Assembly: GCA_030535425.1 (NCBI GenBank)
Contig: JAUNHQ010000003.1
Coordinates: forward strand, 24,820-88,819
DNA length: 64,000 nucleotides
Direction of reading: 5' to 3'
From: Pseudomonadota bacterium
Lineage (GTDB): Bacteria > Pseudomonadota > Gammaproteobacteria > Burkholderiales > Burkholderiaceae_C
The first letter of the stretch is position 1. Every line of letters begins with the position of its first letter. This document shows, in pieces, positions 1 to 7,833 of the stretch. The notes below the pieces were generated by a model, which worked only from the letters and a program-made list of their open reading frames with translations, ran no database searches and was not told the origin of the DNA. A program made the translations under genes and the position numbers.

Positions 1-357
1 CTGTGGCTGCTGCTGTGGCTGGCGCTGGCCGCTGCGCTGGTGGCCAGCCACCTCAACCGCGCGGGCCGCCAGCCGCTGCCTGCGCAAACGGCCACCGTGC
101 TGCTGGCCGGCCAGGTGGCCCCCAGCGCGCGCGGCCCCGGCGGGGCGCAGGTGTACCTGCAACTGCCCGGTGAAGCCGCCCCCCTGCGCCTGTACGTGCC
201 CGGCCAGCCCGCCAGCGCCTTTGCCGCCGGCAGCCAGCCGCGCCTGCACGCGCAAGCCGGGCGTTGGTGGGGCCGCTGGGCCACGCTGGCGCCCGCGCCC
301 ATGCCGTCCACACCCCCGGCCCCCGCCGCGCCGGGTGCCGATAATCGAACGCCATGA
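1..357 (+). CDS. 3' part of an uncharacterised membrane-anchored protein
   Basis: The frame is open from the first base of the window, so the true start lies upstream. The visible part begins with a hydrophobic run of Leu, Trp and Ala (about 15 residues) that looks like a transmembrane segment. A soluble Ala/Pro/Gly-rich stretch follows, with a tryptophan-rich spot (GRWWGRW near visible residue 90) and a proline-rich tail. The TGA stop overlaps the gmhB start as ATGA, implying co-transcription and coupled translation with that gene. I do not recognise the family and give no function. Confidence 0.6.
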   Translation: MWLLLWLALAAALVASHLNRAGRQPLPAQTATVLLAGQVAPSARGPGGAQVYLQLPGEAAPLRLYVPGQPASAFAAGSQPRLHAQAGRWWGRWATLAPAPMPSTPPAPAAPGADNRTP

Positions 358-926
358 AACTCGTCATCATCGACAGCGACGGCACCCTGTGCGTGGAGCG
401 CGATGGCTACATCCAGACGCCGCAAGAGTGGGAGCCCCTGCCCGGCGCGCTGGACGCCGTGGCCCGGCTGTGCCAGGCCGGCTGGCACGTGGTCATGGCC
501 GCCAACATGCCCGGCCTGGGACGCGGCCTGTTCGACATGGCCGCGCTCAACGCCATCCACGCCAAGATGCACAAGCAGCTGGCCGCCGTGGGCGGGCGCA
601 TTGAGGCGGTGTTCTTCTGCCCCCACACGCCCGACGACGCCTGCCAATGCCGCAAGCCGCTGCCTGGGCTGTTTCAGCACATTGGCGAGCGCTACCGCGT
701 CGATCTGCGCCACATTCCTGCCGTGGGCGACAGCGTGCGCGACATGCAGGCCGCCGCCGCCGCAGGCTGCGTGCCGCACCTGGTGCGCACGGGCCGCCAG
801 CCGCCGCCTGCCGGCCAGCCCCTGCCGGCCGACTACCCCGCCCACACCCGCGTGCACGAGGACTTGGCCGCCTTTGCCACGGCCATCATCGCCGAGGCCG
901 AGGCCCGCGCCCCGGATGCTTCTTAA
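354..926 (+). CDS. gmhB: D-glycero-beta-D-manno-heptose 1,7-bisphosphate 7-phosphatase (GmhB-like HAD phosphatase)
   Basis: A 190-residue protein, normal for GmhB, which removes the C7 phosphate in ADP-heptose synthesis for the LPS inner core. The HAD nucleophile loop is DSDGT (residues 7-11; both Asp present, where the family usually has DRDGT). The structural zinc site is visible as a Cys-x-His followed by Cys-x-Cys (CPHTPDDACQCRKP). The motif IV region reads AVGDSVRDMQAA. HAD motif II is unusual: the family's TNQSG segment is replaced by ANMPG, so the phosphate-contacting Thr/Ser is Ala. The gene follows an unknown membrane protein through an ATGA overlap and precedes plsC, so envelope synthesis is the theme. 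The family call is firm; full activity is less certain because of the motif II change. Confidence 0.85.
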   Translation: MKLVIIDSDGTLCVERDGYIQTPQEWEPLPGALDAVARLCQAGWHVVMAANMPGLGRGLFDMAALNAIHAKMHKQLAAVGGRIEAVFFCPHTPDDACQCRKPLPGLFQHIGERYRVDLRHIPAVGDSVRDMQAAAAAGCVPHLVRTGRQPPPAGQPLPADYPAHTRVHEDLAAFATAIIAEAEARAPDAS

Positions 927-929
927 TTA

Positions 930-972
930 ATAGCTAAAAACCAAAGCCAGTCGCGCGCGAATGGCCTTTTTT
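930..972 (+). repeat. Dispersed intergenic repeat, copy R1
   Basis: Starts with ATAGCT four bases after the gmhB stop, carries a GCGCGCG core and ends in GGCCTTTTTT just before the plsC start at 977. Plus orientation (ATAGCT first). It is one of sixteen clear copies of the same element in this window. Confidence 0.8.
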
Positions 973-976
973 GTTT

Positions 977-1750
977 ATGAACCTGATTCGCTCCGTGCTG
1001 CACATGCTGTGGATGGCCCTGACCGTCATCCCCTGGGCCACGGCCGCCGTGCTGCTCTCGCTGGGTTTGAGCAGCACCCGGCTGTACTGGTTTTGCGTGG
1101 GCTGGCTGCGCCTGGCCGTGGGCGGCGCGGGGCCGCTGCTGGGCATACGCAACCGCGTCACCGGCATGGAAAACCTGCCTGCCGACCCGCAAGCGCCCGC
1201 CGTGCTGCTGGTCAAGCACCAGTCCGCGTGGGAAACGCTGGCCATCCCCACCCTCATGCCGCGCCCGCTGGCCTATGTGTTCAAGCGCGAGCTGCTCTAC
1301 ATCCCCTTTTTCGGCTGGGCCCTGGCGCGGCTGGACATGATCCACATTGACCGCAGCCAGCGCACCGCCGCCTTCAACAAAGTGGTGCAGCAAGGCCGCC
1401 GCCTGCTGCAAAAGGGCGTGTGGGTCATCATGTTCCCCGAAGGCACGCGCGTGCCACGCGGCGAAAAAGGCGTTTACCGCACCGGCGGCGCACGCCTGGC
1501 CATCGAATGCGGCGTGCCCGTCATCCCCATCGCCGTCACCAGCGCCAAGTGCTGGCCGCCGCGCGCCTTCATCAAGCGGCCCGGCACCGTGGACATCGTC
1601 ATCGGCCCGCCCATCGACAGCCAGGGCCGCAAGGCCGACGAACTGATGGCCGAGGTCGAGGCCTGGATCGAAAGCCAGATGCTGCGCCTGGACCCCGATG
1701 CCTACCCCACCGGCCAGCCCCGCCTGTCACAGCGCCAGCCCGGCGCTTAA
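977..1750 (+). CDS. plsC: 1-acyl-sn-glycerol-3-phosphate acyltransferase
   Basis: Acylates lysophosphatidic acid at sn-2 to give phosphatidic acid at the inner membrane. The 257-residue protein starts with a hydrophobic N-terminal segment. Acyltransferase block I is KHQSAWET (His-x4-Glu, the form I expect in betaproteobacteria instead of His-x4-Asp). Block III, FPEGTR, is followed by a Gly-rich GVYRTGGARLA. Block IV, CGVPVIPIAV, is also present. I chose ATG 977 over the in-frame TTG at 971. The gene sits right after repeat R1 and before the DUF45 peptidase. Confidence 0.93.
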   Translation: MNLIRSVLHMLWMALTVIPWATAAVLLSLGLSSTRLYWFCVGWLRLAVGGAGPLLGIRNRVTGMENLPADPQAPAVLLVKHQSAWETLAIPTLMPRPLAYVFKRELLYIPFFGWALARLDMIHIDRSQRTAAFNKVVQQGRRLLQKGVWVIMFPEGTRVPRGEKGVYRTGGARLAIECGVPVIPIAVTSAKCWPPRAFIKRPGTVDIVIGPPIDSQGRKADELMAEVEAWIESQMLRLDPDAYPTGQPRLSQRQPGA

Positions 1751-1790
1751 ATGCTGCCATCCACCGCCTTGCCCGCCCGCCGCGTGCCCC

Positions 1791-2744
1791 ATGCGCCCCA
1801 TGCGCCAGTTACTGCTTGACCTGCTGGCCCCCGCCACACCGCCTGCGCCCCCAAATGATTCGCAGCCTGAAAGGCCGTTTGCGCTTGTCCCTACTGCGCA
1901 AGCAGCTATTGAAGAAATAGCAAAACATCCCCCCGCCCCCACCGGGCCGCCCCTGGCGCTGCCCGACGCCCTGGCCCCCGTCCGCTTTGCCCACCCGCGC
2001 GCCAGCCGCGAAATCGTGCTGGGCCATGCCCGCGTGGCGTACGAGTTCAAGCGCGGCCAGCGCCGCACCATTGGCTTTGCGGTCAGCGCCGAGGGCCTGA
2101 GCGTGAGTGCCCCGCGCCTGGCCCCGCTGGCGGCGGTGGAAGCGGCCCTGCGCGACAAAGCGCGCTGGATCGTGGCCAAGCTGGCCCAGGCGCAAGAGCG
2201 CCAGCAGCGCCTGCAAGCCATGCGCATCGACTGGCGCGCCGGCAGCCACCTGCCCTACCTGGGCGCGCCGCTGACGCTGGTGCTGGACCCGCGCCAGCGC
2301 CACGGCCCCGGCGGCGCCGTGCTGGTGCCGGCCGATGCCGCCCTGCCCGGCAGCCCGGCGGCGCTGCACATCGGCCTGCCGCACAGCGCCAGCGCCGAGC
2401 AGCTGCGCGACGTGTGCCAGGCCTGGCTGATGCGCCAGGCGCGGCGCCTGTTCACCCAGCGGCTGGACCACTTTGCGCCGCAACTGGGCGTGCGCTGGCA
2501 GAAGATGAGCCTGTCCTCGGCCAGCACGCGCTGGGGCTCGGCCAGCGCAGACGGCGCCATCCGGCTGAACTGGCGGCTGATCCACTTCAGCCAGCCCCTG
2601 ATCGACTACGTGGTCGTGCACGAGCTGGCCCACCTGCGCGAGATGAACCACAGCCCGCGCTTTTGGCAGACGGTGCAAAGCGTCATGCCCGATTACGCCG
2701 CGCGGCGCGGCCAGCTCAAGGACGAGGCCGTGCCGCAGTGGTAG
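1791..2744 (+). CDS. DUF45/YgjP-type zinc metallopeptidase (M48-like)
   Basis: Predicted zinc metalloprotease of the YgjP/DUF45 group. The C-terminal domain carries the catalytic site HELAHLREMNHSPRFW, giving the HExxH plus the third ligand histidine, preceded by the usual SSASTRWGSAS and a predicted RLNW(R)LI strand. The conserved domain begins near residue 80. Before it is a non-conserved N-terminal stretch of which about residues 27-45 are encoded by a copy of the dispersed repeat (R2), read in frame. ATG 1791 is chosen because it precedes a leucine-rich MRPMRQLLLDLL start; ATG 1800 is possible. The substrate is unknown. Confidence 0.8.
   Translation: MRPMRQLLLDLLAPATPPAPPNDSQPERPFALVPTAQAAIEEIAKHPPAPTGPPLALPDALAPVRFAHPRASREIVLGHARVAYEFKRGQRRTIGFAVSAEGLSVSAPRLAPLAAVEAALRDKARWIVAKLAQAQERQQRLQAMRIDWRAGSHLPYLGAPLTLVLDPRQRHGPGGAVLVPADAALPGSPAALHIGLPHSASAEQLRDVCQAWLMRQARRLFTQRLDHFAPQLGVRWQKMSLSSASTRWGSASADGAIRLNWRLIHFSQPLIDYVVVHELAHLREMNHSPRFWQTVQSVMPDYAARRGQLKDEAVPQW
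1870..1923 (-). repeat. Dispersed repeat, copy R2, inside a coding region
   Basis: Reverse orientation: AAAGGCC, then TGCGCTTGT and GCGCAAGC arms, then AGCTAT and AATAGCAA. It lies wholly within the DUF45 metallopeptidase gene and is translated without a stop or frameshift as part of the N-terminal linker. It is the only clear copy fully internal to a gene. Confidence 0.85.
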
Positions 2745-2790
2745 CGCGGGTCGTGGCAGCGGCCACGGCTGCGCGGGCCGGCGCGCCGCC

Positions 2791-3561
2791 TCAGCGCGCC
2801 CAGGCCACCCCGCCATCGACCACCAGGGTTTCGCCCATCACGTAGTCGCCCGCGCGCGAAGCCAGGTAAATGGCCGCGCCGGCCATGTCCTCTGGCGTGC
2901 CAATGCGCCCGGCGGGGATGCGCCGGGCCACGGCCTCGCTCTCGTCGCGCGCGGTTTTGTTCATCTCCGAGGCAAAGGCGCCCGGCGCAATGGCGCTGAC
3001 GGCAATGCGCTCAGGCGCCAGCCGCAGCGCCATGCGCCGCGTCAGGTGAATCAGGCCCGCCTTGCTGGCCGCGTAGGAATAGGTTTCCAGCGGGTTGATG
3101 GTGATGCCGTCGATGGACGCCACGTGAATCACCTTGGCCAAGTGGTCGGTGGCGGCGGCCTTGAGCAGCGGGGTGAGCGCCTGGGTCAGAAAAAACGGGG
3201 TTTTCAGGTTCAGGTCCACCACCTTGTCCCAGCCGTTTTCGGGAAACTCGTCATACGGCGCGCCCCAGGCCGCGCCCGCGTTGTTGACCAGGATGTCCAG
3301 CGTGGCTTCGTGCTTTTGGTAATCGGCCACCAGCTGGCGCACGCCGTCCAGCGTAGACACATCAGCGGGCAGCGACACGCAAGGGCCAAGGGCCGACAGC
3401 TCGCGCGCGGTGGCCTCGCACGCCTGGGCCTTGCGCGCGCTGATGTACACGCGCGCGCCGCTGCGCAAAAAACCCTCGGCAATCATGCGCCCAATGCCGC
3501 GCGAGCCCCCCGTGACCAGCGCACTGCGGCCTTGCAGCGAAAACAGGCGGGTGATGTCCAT
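2791..3561 (-). CDS. SDR-family NAD(P)-dependent oxidoreductase (RhlG/FabG-like)
   Basis: A 256-residue classical short-chain dehydrogenase. The Rossmann motif TGGSRGIG is near residue 17, NNAGAAW follows, and the catalytic Ser (HVASIDG) and Tyr-x3-Lys (YSYAASK) are all present. The family reduces 3-oxoacyl or related carbonyl substrates. The overall shape (MDITRLFSLQG start, S-Y-A-A-S-K, C-terminal VDGG) resembles RhlG-type enzymes, but the substrate cannot be read from sequence. The start at 3561 is supported by an AAGGAGA ribosome site. The gene lies downstream of the MBL-fold hydrolase on the same strand, separated by repeat R3, and is probably in its operon. Confidence 0.85.
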   Translation of the reverse strand: MDITRLFSLQGRSALVTGGSRGIGRMIAEGFLRSGARVYISARKAQACEATARELSALGPCVSLPADVSTLDGVRQLVADYQKHEATLDILVNNAGAAWGAPYDEFPENGWDKVVDLNLKTPFFLTQALTPLLKAAATDHLAKVIHVASIDGITINPLETYSYAASKAGLIHLTRRMALRLAPERIAVSAIAPGAFASEMNKTARDESEAVARRIPAGRIGTPEDMAGAAIYLASRAGDYVMGETLVVDGGVAWAR

Positions 3562-3572
3562 GAAAGTCTCCT

Positions 3573-3630
3573 TTGCTATTAAAAAGAAAGCGATAAATTC
3601 TTGTCTGGCGCGTGCGAATGGTCTTTTTCG
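3573..3630 (+). repeat. Dispersed repeat, copy R3, overlapping the MBL hydrolase 3' end
   Basis: GCTATT ... GCGAT ... GCGCGTGCGAATGG ... CTTTTT. The repeat is read through by the minus-strand MBL-fold hydrolase gene, whose last roughly 17 codons and stop (3579-3581) lie inside it. Confidence 0.8.
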
Positions 3631-4721
3631 GCCTTGGCCTGAAGCGGCAGGGCAAAGCGCCACACCCCTTGCGCATCGCGCGTGCGCGCCAGCTGCCCGG
3701 CGTGCCACAGCCGGTTCAGGTGCGCCACCGCTTCCCCCAGGGCAAAGCTGGTCTGGTGCGCATCCAGCGGGCGCTTGAACAGCAGGGGCAGTGCCTCGCG
3801 CGCGCTGATGGGCCCGGCCTGTGCGGCTTGCAGCAGCGTCTGCAATTGCTGGCGGTGGTGCGCGTGCAGTTGCGCCACGCGCGCGTGCAGGCCGGTAAAG
3901 GGCCGGCCGTGCGAAGGCAGCACCAGGGTGTGCGCGGGCAGCGGCACAAAGCGGTCGATGCTGGCCAGAAACAGCGCCAGCGCGTCGGCCTCGGGCTCGG
4001 CCGCGTACACGCTGACGTTGGTGGAAATGCGCGGCAGCAGCATGTCGCCGCTGATGAGCAGGCCCAGCGCCTCGCAGTGCAGGGCCATGTGCTCGGGCGC
4101 GTGGCCGTAGCCTGCCATGCAGCGCCAGTCGTGCCCGCCCATGCGCAGCACCATGCCGTCATGCAGCCGCGCGTGGGCCGGCGGCACGGCGGGCACCATG
4201 CGCGGGTAGTAGCGCTTGCGTTCGCGAATCTGCGCCAGCATCTGCGCATCGCGCAGGCCGTGGCTGGCAAAGAAATCGGCCATGCGCGCGCTGTCGGCCG
4301 CGCCATCGCCCTCGCAGGCCAGGCGCGCGGCCAGGTAATCGGCCGCGCTCATCCACAGGCGGCACGCGCGCTCTGGCGTGCCCCAGTGCGCGCACAGCCA
4401 GTGCGCCAGGCCCATGTGGTCGGGGTGCATGTGCGTGACCAGCACGCGCACGATGGGCAGCCCGTCCAGCCCGCTGGCAAACACCTGCTGCCAGCGTGCG
4501 CGCGTGTCGGCGCTGTCAATGCCGCAGTCCACCACCGTCCAGCCCTGCACACCGTCCACGCAGTCGCGCAGCAGCCAGAGGTTGATGTGATCCAGCGCAA
4601 AAGGCAGCGCCATGCGCAGCCATTTCACCCCTGGGGCCAGCGCCAGCACCGCCCCCGGCGCGGGCAGCGCATCGCCCAGCGGGTAATGCAGCGCGCGTTC
4701 AAGCTTGTCGGCAACAGACAT
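3579..4721 (-). CDS. MBL-fold metallohydrolase
   Basis: About 380 residues. Zinc-binding motif THMHPDHMG (His-x-His-x-Asp-His) follows strand VRVLVTH. Later ligands are GHAPEHMAL and the GD of LISGDMLL, and SHGRPF lies near the C-terminal end of the core domain. A C-terminal winged-helix-like region (AREALPLLFKRPLD...) is typical of the RNase-Z/LACTB2-like group. Probably hydrolyses an ester or thioester; the neighbourhood (SDR, LiuR-like regulator, leucine genes) suggests an acyl-CoA-related substrate, which is inference. The last about 17 residues (ending KNLSLSF) come from repeat R3. ATG 4721 is chosen because the upstream extension looks non-coding. Confidence 0.85.
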   Translation of the reverse strand: MSVADKLERALHYPLGDALPAPGAVLALAPGVKWLRMALPFALDHINLWLLRDCVDGVQGWTVVDCGIDSADTRARWQQVFASGLDGLPIVRVLVTHMHPDHMGLAHWLCAHWGTPERACRLWMSAADYLAARLACEGDGAADSARMADFFASHGLRDAQMLAQIRERKRYYPRMVPAVPPAHARLHDGMVLRMGGHDWRCMAGYGHAPEHMALHCEALGLLISGDMLLPRISTNVSVYAAEPEADALALFLASIDRFVPLPAHTLVLPSHGRPFTGLHARVAQLHAHHRQQLQTLLQAAQAGPISAREALPLLFKRPLDAHQTSFALGEAVAHLNRLWHAGQLARTRDAQGVWRFALPLQAKAEKDHSHAPDKNLSLSF

Positions 4722-4762
4722 GGCGGCGGAGAAAACGAAAAGGGGCTGATACGATGGCCGCG

Positions 4763-4778
4763 TTGACGTGCGCGTCAA
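4763..4778. promoter_or_regulatory. LiuR-type palindromic operator candidate
   Basis: TTGACGTGCGCGTCAA is a 16-bp near-perfect palindrome (one mismatched pair). It matches the TTGACG...CGTCAA form recognised by MerR-family LiuR regulators of branched-chain amino acid catabolism. It lies between the divergent MBL hydrolase and MerR genes, a normal place for autoregulation. Confidence 0.55.
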
Positions 4779-4862
4779 GCGTGCATCCACCGCGTGATTT
4801 CATTCTATGAAGCCGTTTTGCTGCGTGCCCAGCACACGCGCGACAGTGCTTTTGCCCCCGCC

Positions 4863-5249
4863 ATGGCCACCACCTACACCATCAGCGACCTGGCGCGCGA
4901 GTTCGACCTGACCCCGCGCGCCATGCGCTTTTACGAAGACATGGGCCTGCTGCAACCGGCGCGCAGCGGCCCCGGCGGACGCCAGCGCGTGTACAGCCAG
5001 CGCGACCGCACGCGCCTGAAACTGACGCTGCGCGCCAAGCGCCTGGGCCTGTCGCTGACCGAGGCCAAGGCGCTGATCGACATGTACGACAGCCCGCGCG
5101 ACACCGGCCCGCAGCTGCGCCAGTTTCTGCACGTGCTGGCCCAGCACCGCGCCCAACTGGAGGCGCAGCTGCTGGAGCTGCAAGCCACACTGCGCGAAGT
5201 GACCGAGCACGAGCGCGAAGCCCGCGCCCTGCTGGCGCGGCTGGACTAG
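4863..5249 (+). CDS. MerR-family regulator, LiuR-like
   Basis: A 128-residue MerR protein: N-terminal winged helix (YTISDLAREFDLTPRAMRFYEDMGLL), RSGPGGRQRVYSQRDRTRLKL wing, then a long C-terminal coiled-coil dimerisation helix. It has no cysteine-rich metal pocket, which argues against metal sensing. The length and the RAMRFYEDMGLL helix fit LiuR, the regulator of leucine/isovalerate breakdown, and the mcc/liu genes lie 3-12 kb away. A matching palindrome sits in its promoter. The start at 4863 gives the canonical MATTYTISDLAREF N-terminus. Its stop shares the CTAG at 5246-5249 with the convergent hslR stop. Confidence 0.85.
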   Translation: MATTYTISDLAREFDLTPRAMRFYEDMGLLQPARSGPGGRQRVYSQRDRTRLKLTLRAKRLGLSLTEAKALIDMYDSPRDTGPQLRQFLHVLAQHRAQLEAQLLELQATLREVTEHEREARALLARLD

Positions 5250-5680
5250 TCCAGCCGCGCCGACCAGCGCGCATCCCAGCTGCTGCGGCGGTGCTCGTCC
5301 AGCGCGCGGCGTTCGCGCTTGGTGGGACGGCCCTGGGTCATGCTGTGCGCCGGCTCGGGTGCCAGGCGGCGTGCGGCGGCTGCTTGCTCGCGCGCGGCCA
5401 TGCTCTCCGCCGTTTCTTCGTAGAGCTGCTGGGCCACTGGCGCGGGGCCGCGCGTGGCGGCCAGGGCGCGCACGGTGACGGTGCGCTGCACATCGCCCTG
5501 GCGCAAGAACACGGTATCGCCCGCACGCAGGGCACGCGCGGGCTTGGCGGGCTGGCCATCCACACGCACATGGTGGCGCTCAATGGCCTGCGCGGCCAGG
5601 GCGCGGGTTTTGTAAAAGCGGGCGCACCAGAGCCATTTGTCCAGGCGCATGGCGGCAGCATCGGGCAGTGGGCAAGTCAT
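5246..5680 (-). CDS. hslR: S4-domain RNA-binding heat-shock protein HslR
   Basis: Small basic protein with an N-terminal S4 RNA-binding domain (MRLDKWLWCARFYKTRALAAQAIERHHVRVDG), the signature of Hsp15/HslR, which binds stalled 50S subunits carrying peptidyl-tRNA. The C-terminal half is charged and rich in Arg/Glu. The start at 5680 overlaps the histidine kinase stop as ATGA; the internal Met at 5650 gives the more usual 134-residue length. It is the last gene of the response regulator-kinase-hslR operon. Confidence 0.85.
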   Translation of the reverse strand: MTCPLPDAAAMRLDKWLWCARFYKTRALAAQAIERHHVRVDGQPAKPARALRAGDTVFLRQGDVQRTVTVRALAATRGPAPVAQQLYEETAESMAAREQAAAARRLAPEPAHSMTQGRPTKRERRALDEHRRSSWDARWSARLD

Positions 5681-7083
5681 GTCAGGGGCAGCAAAACAAT
5701 AGCGCTCAGGCCAGTCACCTGGCCATTGTGCAGGCGGTTGCGCACCTGAATACGCCCGCCCAGGGCCTGCACGATTTCGCGGCAGATGGCCAGGCCCAGC
5801 CCGCTGCCGCTGCCGCCCGCGCCGGCGCTGAAGGGCTGGAACAGACGCTGGGCCAGCTCCGTGTCGATACCGGGGCCGCTGTCGGTGATACGCAGGCTGG
5901 CGTGCTGGCCCCGGCGGCTCAGGCCGATGCGCAGGGCACCGCCTTCGGGGCTGTGGCGCACGGCGTTGTGCAGCAGGTTGCGCACCAGCTCGCGCAGCAT
6001 CCATTCGTGCGCGCGCAGGGTAATGGCCTCGTCGGCATGGAGCTGAAAGTCCAGCCCGCGCCCGGCAATCAGGGGGGCCAGGTCCAGCGCCACTTCGCGC
6101 ACCACCGGGTCAAAGGCGGTCAGGGGCACGTCGGCCTGCTGGCGCAGCTGGGCCACCTTGGCCAGCGCCAGCATCTGGTTGGCCAGCGCGGTGGCGCGGT
6201 CCACGGTGTCTTCAATCTCGGCCAGGGCTTGCGCGGCGGGCACGTCGCCGCGCCGGGCCGATTGCACCTGGGTCTTGAGCACGGCCAGCGGCGTGCGCAG
6301 CTGGTGCGAGGCGTCGCGCACAAAGCGCCTTTGGTGCGCCAGCAAATCGGCGCGGCGGTGCATGTAGTGGTTGGTGGCGGCGATCAGGGGTTGCAGCTCG
6401 CGCGGGGCGTCGGGGGCGGCAATGGGGCGCAGGTCGTCCTCGGGGCGGTCTTGCAGCTCGCGGCTGAGCTGGCGCACGGGCTGCGTGGCGCGGTACACCA
6501 CCCACAGCACGGTGGCAGCGATCAGCGCCACCAGCAGGGCCTGGCGCACCAGCGTGTTCCACAGAATCTGGCGCGCCAGCGCGTGGCGGATTTCCAGCGT
6601 TTCGGCCACTTGCACCACGGCCATGCCGTGGCCGCTGGTGCTGGCCACGGGTTGCAGCAGCACGGCCATGCGCACGGGTTCGCCGCGAAAGTGCCCGTCG
6701 TAAAAGTCGGCCAACGCGGCATACGGCGGCTGCATGGGAATGTCGCCTTGCCACATGGGCAGGTCGTCGTAGCCCGAAAGCAGCGCGCCCTGGCGCGTGG
6801 AGATGCGCCAGGCCATGCGGCTGCGGTTGTCGGCCTCAAAGGCTTCCAGCACAGCCGAGGGCACGGCCGCTTGCAAGCGCGCGGCATCGCCTTCGCCCTG
6901 CACGTCGATCCAGTCGCCCAGGCTCTTGGCCGATGCCAGCAGCGTGCGGTCATACGCCGTGTGCAGCGCGCCCAGCGCCTGGCGGTACAGGCTCCAGGTG
7001 TTCAGGGCAATGATGAGCAGCACGGGCACGAGGATGCCCGCCAGCAACTGCCGCCGCAGCGAACGGGTGCGCGCCAGCGTCAT
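5677..7083 (-). CDS. Sensor histidine kinase (TctE/QseC-like)
   Basis: A 468-residue inner-membrane kinase. An N-terminal transmembrane helix (about residues 12-30) and a second near residue 190 bracket a periplasmic sensor domain of the 2CSK_N type. A HAMP-like linker follows, then the H-box DASHQLRTPLAV with the phospho-acceptor His, N-box ELVRNLLHNAVRHSP, G1 ITDSGPGID and G2 GSGSGLGLA. It overlaps the response regulator stop as ATGA, so the two are a cognate pair. TctE-type kinases sense tricarboxylates, but the ligand cannot be read here. Confidence 0.88.
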   Translation of the reverse strand: MTLARTRSLRRQLLAGILVPVLLIIALNTWSLYRQALGALHTAYDRTLLASAKSLGDWIDVQGEGDAARLQAAVPSAVLEAFEADNRSRMAWRISTRQGALLSGYDDLPMWQGDIPMQPPYAALADFYDGHFRGEPVRMAVLLQPVASTSGHGMAVVQVAETLEIRHALARQILWNTLVRQALLVALIAATVLWVVYRATQPVRQLSRELQDRPEDDLRPIAAPDAPRELQPLIAATNHYMHRRADLLAHQRRFVRDASHQLRTPLAVLKTQVQSARRGDVPAAQALAEIEDTVDRATALANQMLALAKVAQLRQQADVPLTAFDPVVREVALDLAPLIAGRGLDFQLHADEAITLRAHEWMLRELVRNLLHNAVRHSPEGGALRIGLSRRGQHASLRITDSGPGIDTELAQRLFQPFSAGAGGSGSGLGLAICREIVQALGGRIQVRNRLHNGQVTGLSAIVLLPLT

Positions 7084-7757
7084 GCCTGCACCCGCAGCAA
7101 GTAGCCCAGCCCGCGCAGCGTGACCAGGGCCAGGCCAGTGCCCGCCAGCTTGCGGCGCAGGCGGTAGGCCACCACTTCAATGGCGTCGTGGCGCACGTCG
7201 GTTTCGCCGGGGAACACCAGCTCCAGCAGCCGCTCCTTGGCCACGGCCTGGCCGGGGCGCGCCAGCAGCGCGTGCATCAGCGACAGCTCGCGCGGGGTCA
7301 GCTCCATGGGCTGGCCGTCGTGGTAGATGGCGCCGCTGTCGCGGTCGTGGCGGATGCGGCCCATGTGCACGCTGGCGGCGGCGGGCAGGCCGGCCTGCCC
7401 GGTGCGGCGCACCAGCGCGCGCAGGCGCGCTTCCAGCTCGTCCAGATCGAAGGGTTTGGGCAAATAGTCGTCCGCGCCCGCGTTCAGGCCCAGCACGCGG
7501 TCGCCCACGGTGCCGCGCGCGGTGAGGATGAGCACCGGCGTGCCCAGGCCCTGCGCGCGGGCCTGGGCCAGCACTTGCAGCCCGTCCAGCCCGGGCAGCG
7601 ACAAATCGAGCACCACCACGTCGGGCAGCCCGGCCTGCCAGCGCGCCAGCGCCGCCGGGCCGTCGCCCACGGCCGCCACGGCAAAGCCGCGCCGCGCCAG
7701 CGTGCGCTCCAGCGTCGCGCGCAGCGTGGGGTCGTCTTCCACCAGCAGCAGTTTCAT
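7080..7757 (-). CDS. OmpR-family response regulator
   Basis: A 225-residue regulator. The receiver domain has acidic pocket LVEDD, phospho-acceptor Asp in VVLDLSLPGLDG, Thr in ILTARG and Lys in YLPKPF. The C-terminal Trans_reg_C winged helix includes ELTPRELSLMHALL and DAIEVVAYRLRRKL. ATG 7757 is used; the upstream extension has no receiver-like sequence. It is the first gene of an operon with the kinase and hslR, with each junction an ATGA overlap. Confidence 0.9.
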   Translation of the reverse strand: MKLLLVEDDPTLRATLERTLARRGFAVAAVGDGPAALARWQAGLPDVVVLDLSLPGLDGLQVLAQARAQGLGTPVLILTARGTVGDRVLGLNAGADDYLPKPFDLDELEARLRALVRRTGQAGLPAAASVHMGRIRHDRDSGAIYHDGQPMELTPRELSLMHALLARPGQAVAKERLLELVFPGETDVRHDAIEVVAYRLRRKLAGTGLALVTLRGLGYLLRVQA

Positions 7758-7833
7758 GCGCGGCACGATAGCGCAAGTGGCGCATGCCGCAGGCATGGGC
7801 CTGCGCACATGCCGCGAGCCGGGCTATCCCAGA

